64,000 nt of DNA from Nocardiopsis terrae (GTDB taxonomy: Bacteria > Actinomycetota > Actinomycetes > Streptosporangiales > Streptosporangiaceae). Within the stretch, counting starts at the first letter, position 1. Every line of letters starts with the position of its first letter. This document shows, piece by piece, positions 62,797-64,000 of the stretch. Both the position numbers and the translations under genes were made by a program. The notes under the pieces were generated by a model. That model saw only the letters and a program-made list of their open reading frames with translations, was not told the DNA's origin and made no database searches. The DNA is taken from assembly GCF_014651695.1 (NCBI RefSeq), contig NZ_BMXJ01000001.1:226845-290844 (forward strand). The letters are read 5' to 3'.

Positions 62797-62833
62797 CCGA
62801 GGGGCCGGGGGCACACGGCCCCCGGCCCCTCGG
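62797..62833 (-). terminator. Second terminator after folE
   Basis: 16-base perfect stem (CCGAGGGGCCGGGGGC and complement) with an ACACG loop, between folE and folP. Confidence 0.85.
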
Positions 62834-62850
62834 CCGGTGTCGCGGGGGCT

Positions 62851-62875
62851 CGGGCGTGTCCGGCTGACACGCCCG
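62851..62875 (-). terminator. First terminator after folE
   Basis: 10-base perfect stem (CGGGCGTGTC and complement) with a CGGCT loop, 27 bases past the folE stop. Two stems in tandem suggest folP has its own promoter. Confidence 0.8.
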
Positions 62876-62901
62876 GGCCGGCGGGTTCGGCGGCGGTCGG
62901 T

Positions 62902-63495
62902 TCAGTTCCTGCCGAGGATGAGGCTCATGGCCTCGGCCCGGGTGCGGTCGCTGCTCCGGAAGCTGCCCCGCACCGCGGAGGTGACCGTCTTGGCCCCGGG
63001 CTTGCGCACCCCGCGCATGGTCATGCACAGGTGTTCGGCCTCGATGACCACGATCACGCCGCGCGGGTCGAGGTGCTCCATGATCGCGTCGGAGACCTGA
63101 CCGGTCAGACGCTCCTGCACCTGCGGGCGGCGGGCGTAGACGTCGACCAGCCGGGCGAGCTTGCTCAGCCCGGTGATGCGGCCGTGCGCCCCCGGGATGT
63201 AGCCCACGTGCGCGACCCCGTAGAACGGCACGAGGTGGTGTTCGCAGGTCGAGTACAGCTCGATGTCCTTGACCAGGACCATTTCCTCGTGGTCGGCCTC
63301 GAAGACCGTGGTGAGGACGTCACCGGGCTTCTGTCCGAGTCCGGCGAACTGCTCCTCGTAGGCCCGGGCGACCCGCTCGGGGGTCTTGGTCAGTCCGTCG
63401 CGGTCGGGGTCCTCCCCGATGGCGATGAGGATCTCCCGGACGGCGCGGGCGATGCGCTCGCGGTCCACGGGTCTGGCGGGCAGGTCCTCGCTCAC
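62902..63495 (-). CDS. folE: GTP cyclohydrolase I
   Basis: First step of folate synthesis, opening GTP to dihydroneopterin triphosphate, 197 residues. Zinc ligands are in [20 protein letters not shown] and [40 protein letters not shown] is the family helix. GTG start overlaps the ftsH stop. The ftsH-folE link is typical for actinobacteria. Confidence 0.97.
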   Translation of the reverse strand: MSEDLPARPVDRERIARAVREILIAIGEDPDRDGLTKTPERVARAYEEQFAGLGQKPGDVLTTVFEADHEEMVLVKDIELYSTCEHHLVPFYGVAHVGYIPGAHGRITGLSKLARLVDVYARRPQVQERLTGQVSDAIMEHLDPRGVIVVIEAEHLCMTMRGVRKPGAKTVTSAVRGSFRSSDRTRAEAMSLILGRN

Positions 63496-64000
63496 GCCTG
63501 GTCTCCTTCGGTGCTGGCGGGCTTCCCCGGGAGTCGACCGTTGGTGGCGGAGCCCTGGACCTCGGCGCTGTTGAGCATGGCCAGCTCCTTCTTGGAGCGG
63601 ACCGGGGGCCGCTCGGAGGGCTGGCGCTTGCCGTATCCGGTGTACGAACCGCGGGAGGGGCGCTTGCGGACCGGCGCGAAGATCTCCAGCACCTGGGTCT
63701 TGGTGAGCGTCTCCTTCTCCAGCAGCTGCACGACCAGCTCGTCGAGCACGTCCCGGTACTCGACGAGGACCTCGTAGGCCTCGTCGTGCGCGGACTCGAT
63801 GAGGCGACGCACCTCCTCGTCGATGATGGAGGCGATCTCCTCGGAGTACTCGCGTGCGTGGGACATCTCCCGGCCCAGGAACGGCTCGGAGTTGGCCGAA
63901 CCGAACTTCCGGGCGCCCAGGCGCTCGCTCATGCCGTACTCGGTGACCATGTTCCGGGCCAGGTTGGTGGCCTTGTCGATGTCGTTGCCCGCGCCCGTGG
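63492..64000 (-). CDS. ftsH: ATP-dependent zinc metalloprotease FtsH (3' end only)
   Basis: C-terminal 169 residues; the gene continues beyond the right edge, with coding visible to the last base ([20 protein letters not shown]). This is the end of the M41 peptidase domain ([40 protein letters not shown]) and a hydrophilic tail. The ATPase region and the HEXXH site lie outside. Membrane-bound quality-control protease. Confidence 0.93.
   Translation of the reverse strand, partial: TGAGNDIDKATNLARNMVTEYGMSERLGARKFGSANSEPFLGREMSHAREYSEEIASIIDEEVRRLIESAHDEAYEVLVEYRDVLDELVVQLLEKETLTKTQVLEIFAPVRKRPSRGSYTGYGKRQPSERPPVRSKKELAMLNSAEVQGSATNGRLPGKPASTEGDQA

Noticed and set aside
1..64000. CRISPR arrays, tRNA or rRNA genes, transposases, integrases, prophage
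   Set aside because: No regularly spaced repeats, no tRNA cloverleaf signatures and no mobile-element proteins were found by eye; the excisionase-type HTH at 29336 belongs to a conserved chromosomal family.

Overview
The window is a contiguous stretch of a high-GC actinobacterial chromosome. GTG starts are frequent, stops and starts overlap by four bases (GTGA/ATGA) throughout the operons, and Lsr2, a BldC-like regulator, chaplin-like proteins, a Streptomyces subtilisin-inhibitor homologue and menaquinone genes are all present. Gene order (nuo/menG; radA/mutY; ftsH-folE-folP-folB-folK/panC/nadBC/coaX/lysS/lsr2/clpC) matches Streptomyces-like filamentous actinomycetes. My best guess is a Nocardiopsis-type organism; this is inference from gene content, not from a database match. 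Almost every gene lies on the minus strand. No tRNA, rRNA, CRISPR array, transposase or integrase was seen.

1-18 kb: respiratory chain. A complete 14-gene nuoA-N operon (nuoN runs off the left edge) encodes NADH:menaquinone oxidoreductase. Just upstream lie a geranylgeranyl-reductase-family gene (probable menaquinone reductase) and menG. Rex-type NADH-sensing operators sit in front of both nuoA and the reductase gene, which suggests joint redox control of complex I and quinone maturation.

18-31 kb: accessory and envelope genes. These are an orphan Imm49-like immunity protein, a secreted beta-propeller protein, a DUF4229 protein, a BldC-like regulator, a PLDc_N membrane protein, a pectate lyase with a divergent LacI repressor, the four-gene system II cytochrome c maturation operon (resA-like, ccdA, resB, ccsB), a small excisionase-type HTH protein and a phosphatase-like protein.

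31-43 kb: acuC, a proline-rich TPR-like membrane protein, proC, a TIM-barrel sugar-phosphate isomerase-like gene, an NlpC/P60 hydrolase, an SGNH hydrolase, radA, an SSI-type protease inhibitor, an anchored protein of unknown function, mutY and a DUF3105 protein. The disA gene usually found beside radA in actinobacteria is absent here.

43-51 kb: clpC (with a ClgR-like operator), lsr2, a small membrane protein, an N-acetylglutamate-synthase-like acetyltransferase, a LuxR-type regulator with a long leader, and lysS. Two long stretches without genes here are rich in hairpins.

51-64 kb: cofactor synthesis. coaX, a nadB-nadC gene fusion, panC, a DUF2520 Rossmann protein, two chaplin-like genes, two bPH2-domain proteins, DUF3180, folK, folB, an NTF2-like protein, folP, folE and the 3' end of ftsH. 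A 20-bp perfect inverted repeat of unknown nature lies at 59948-60005.
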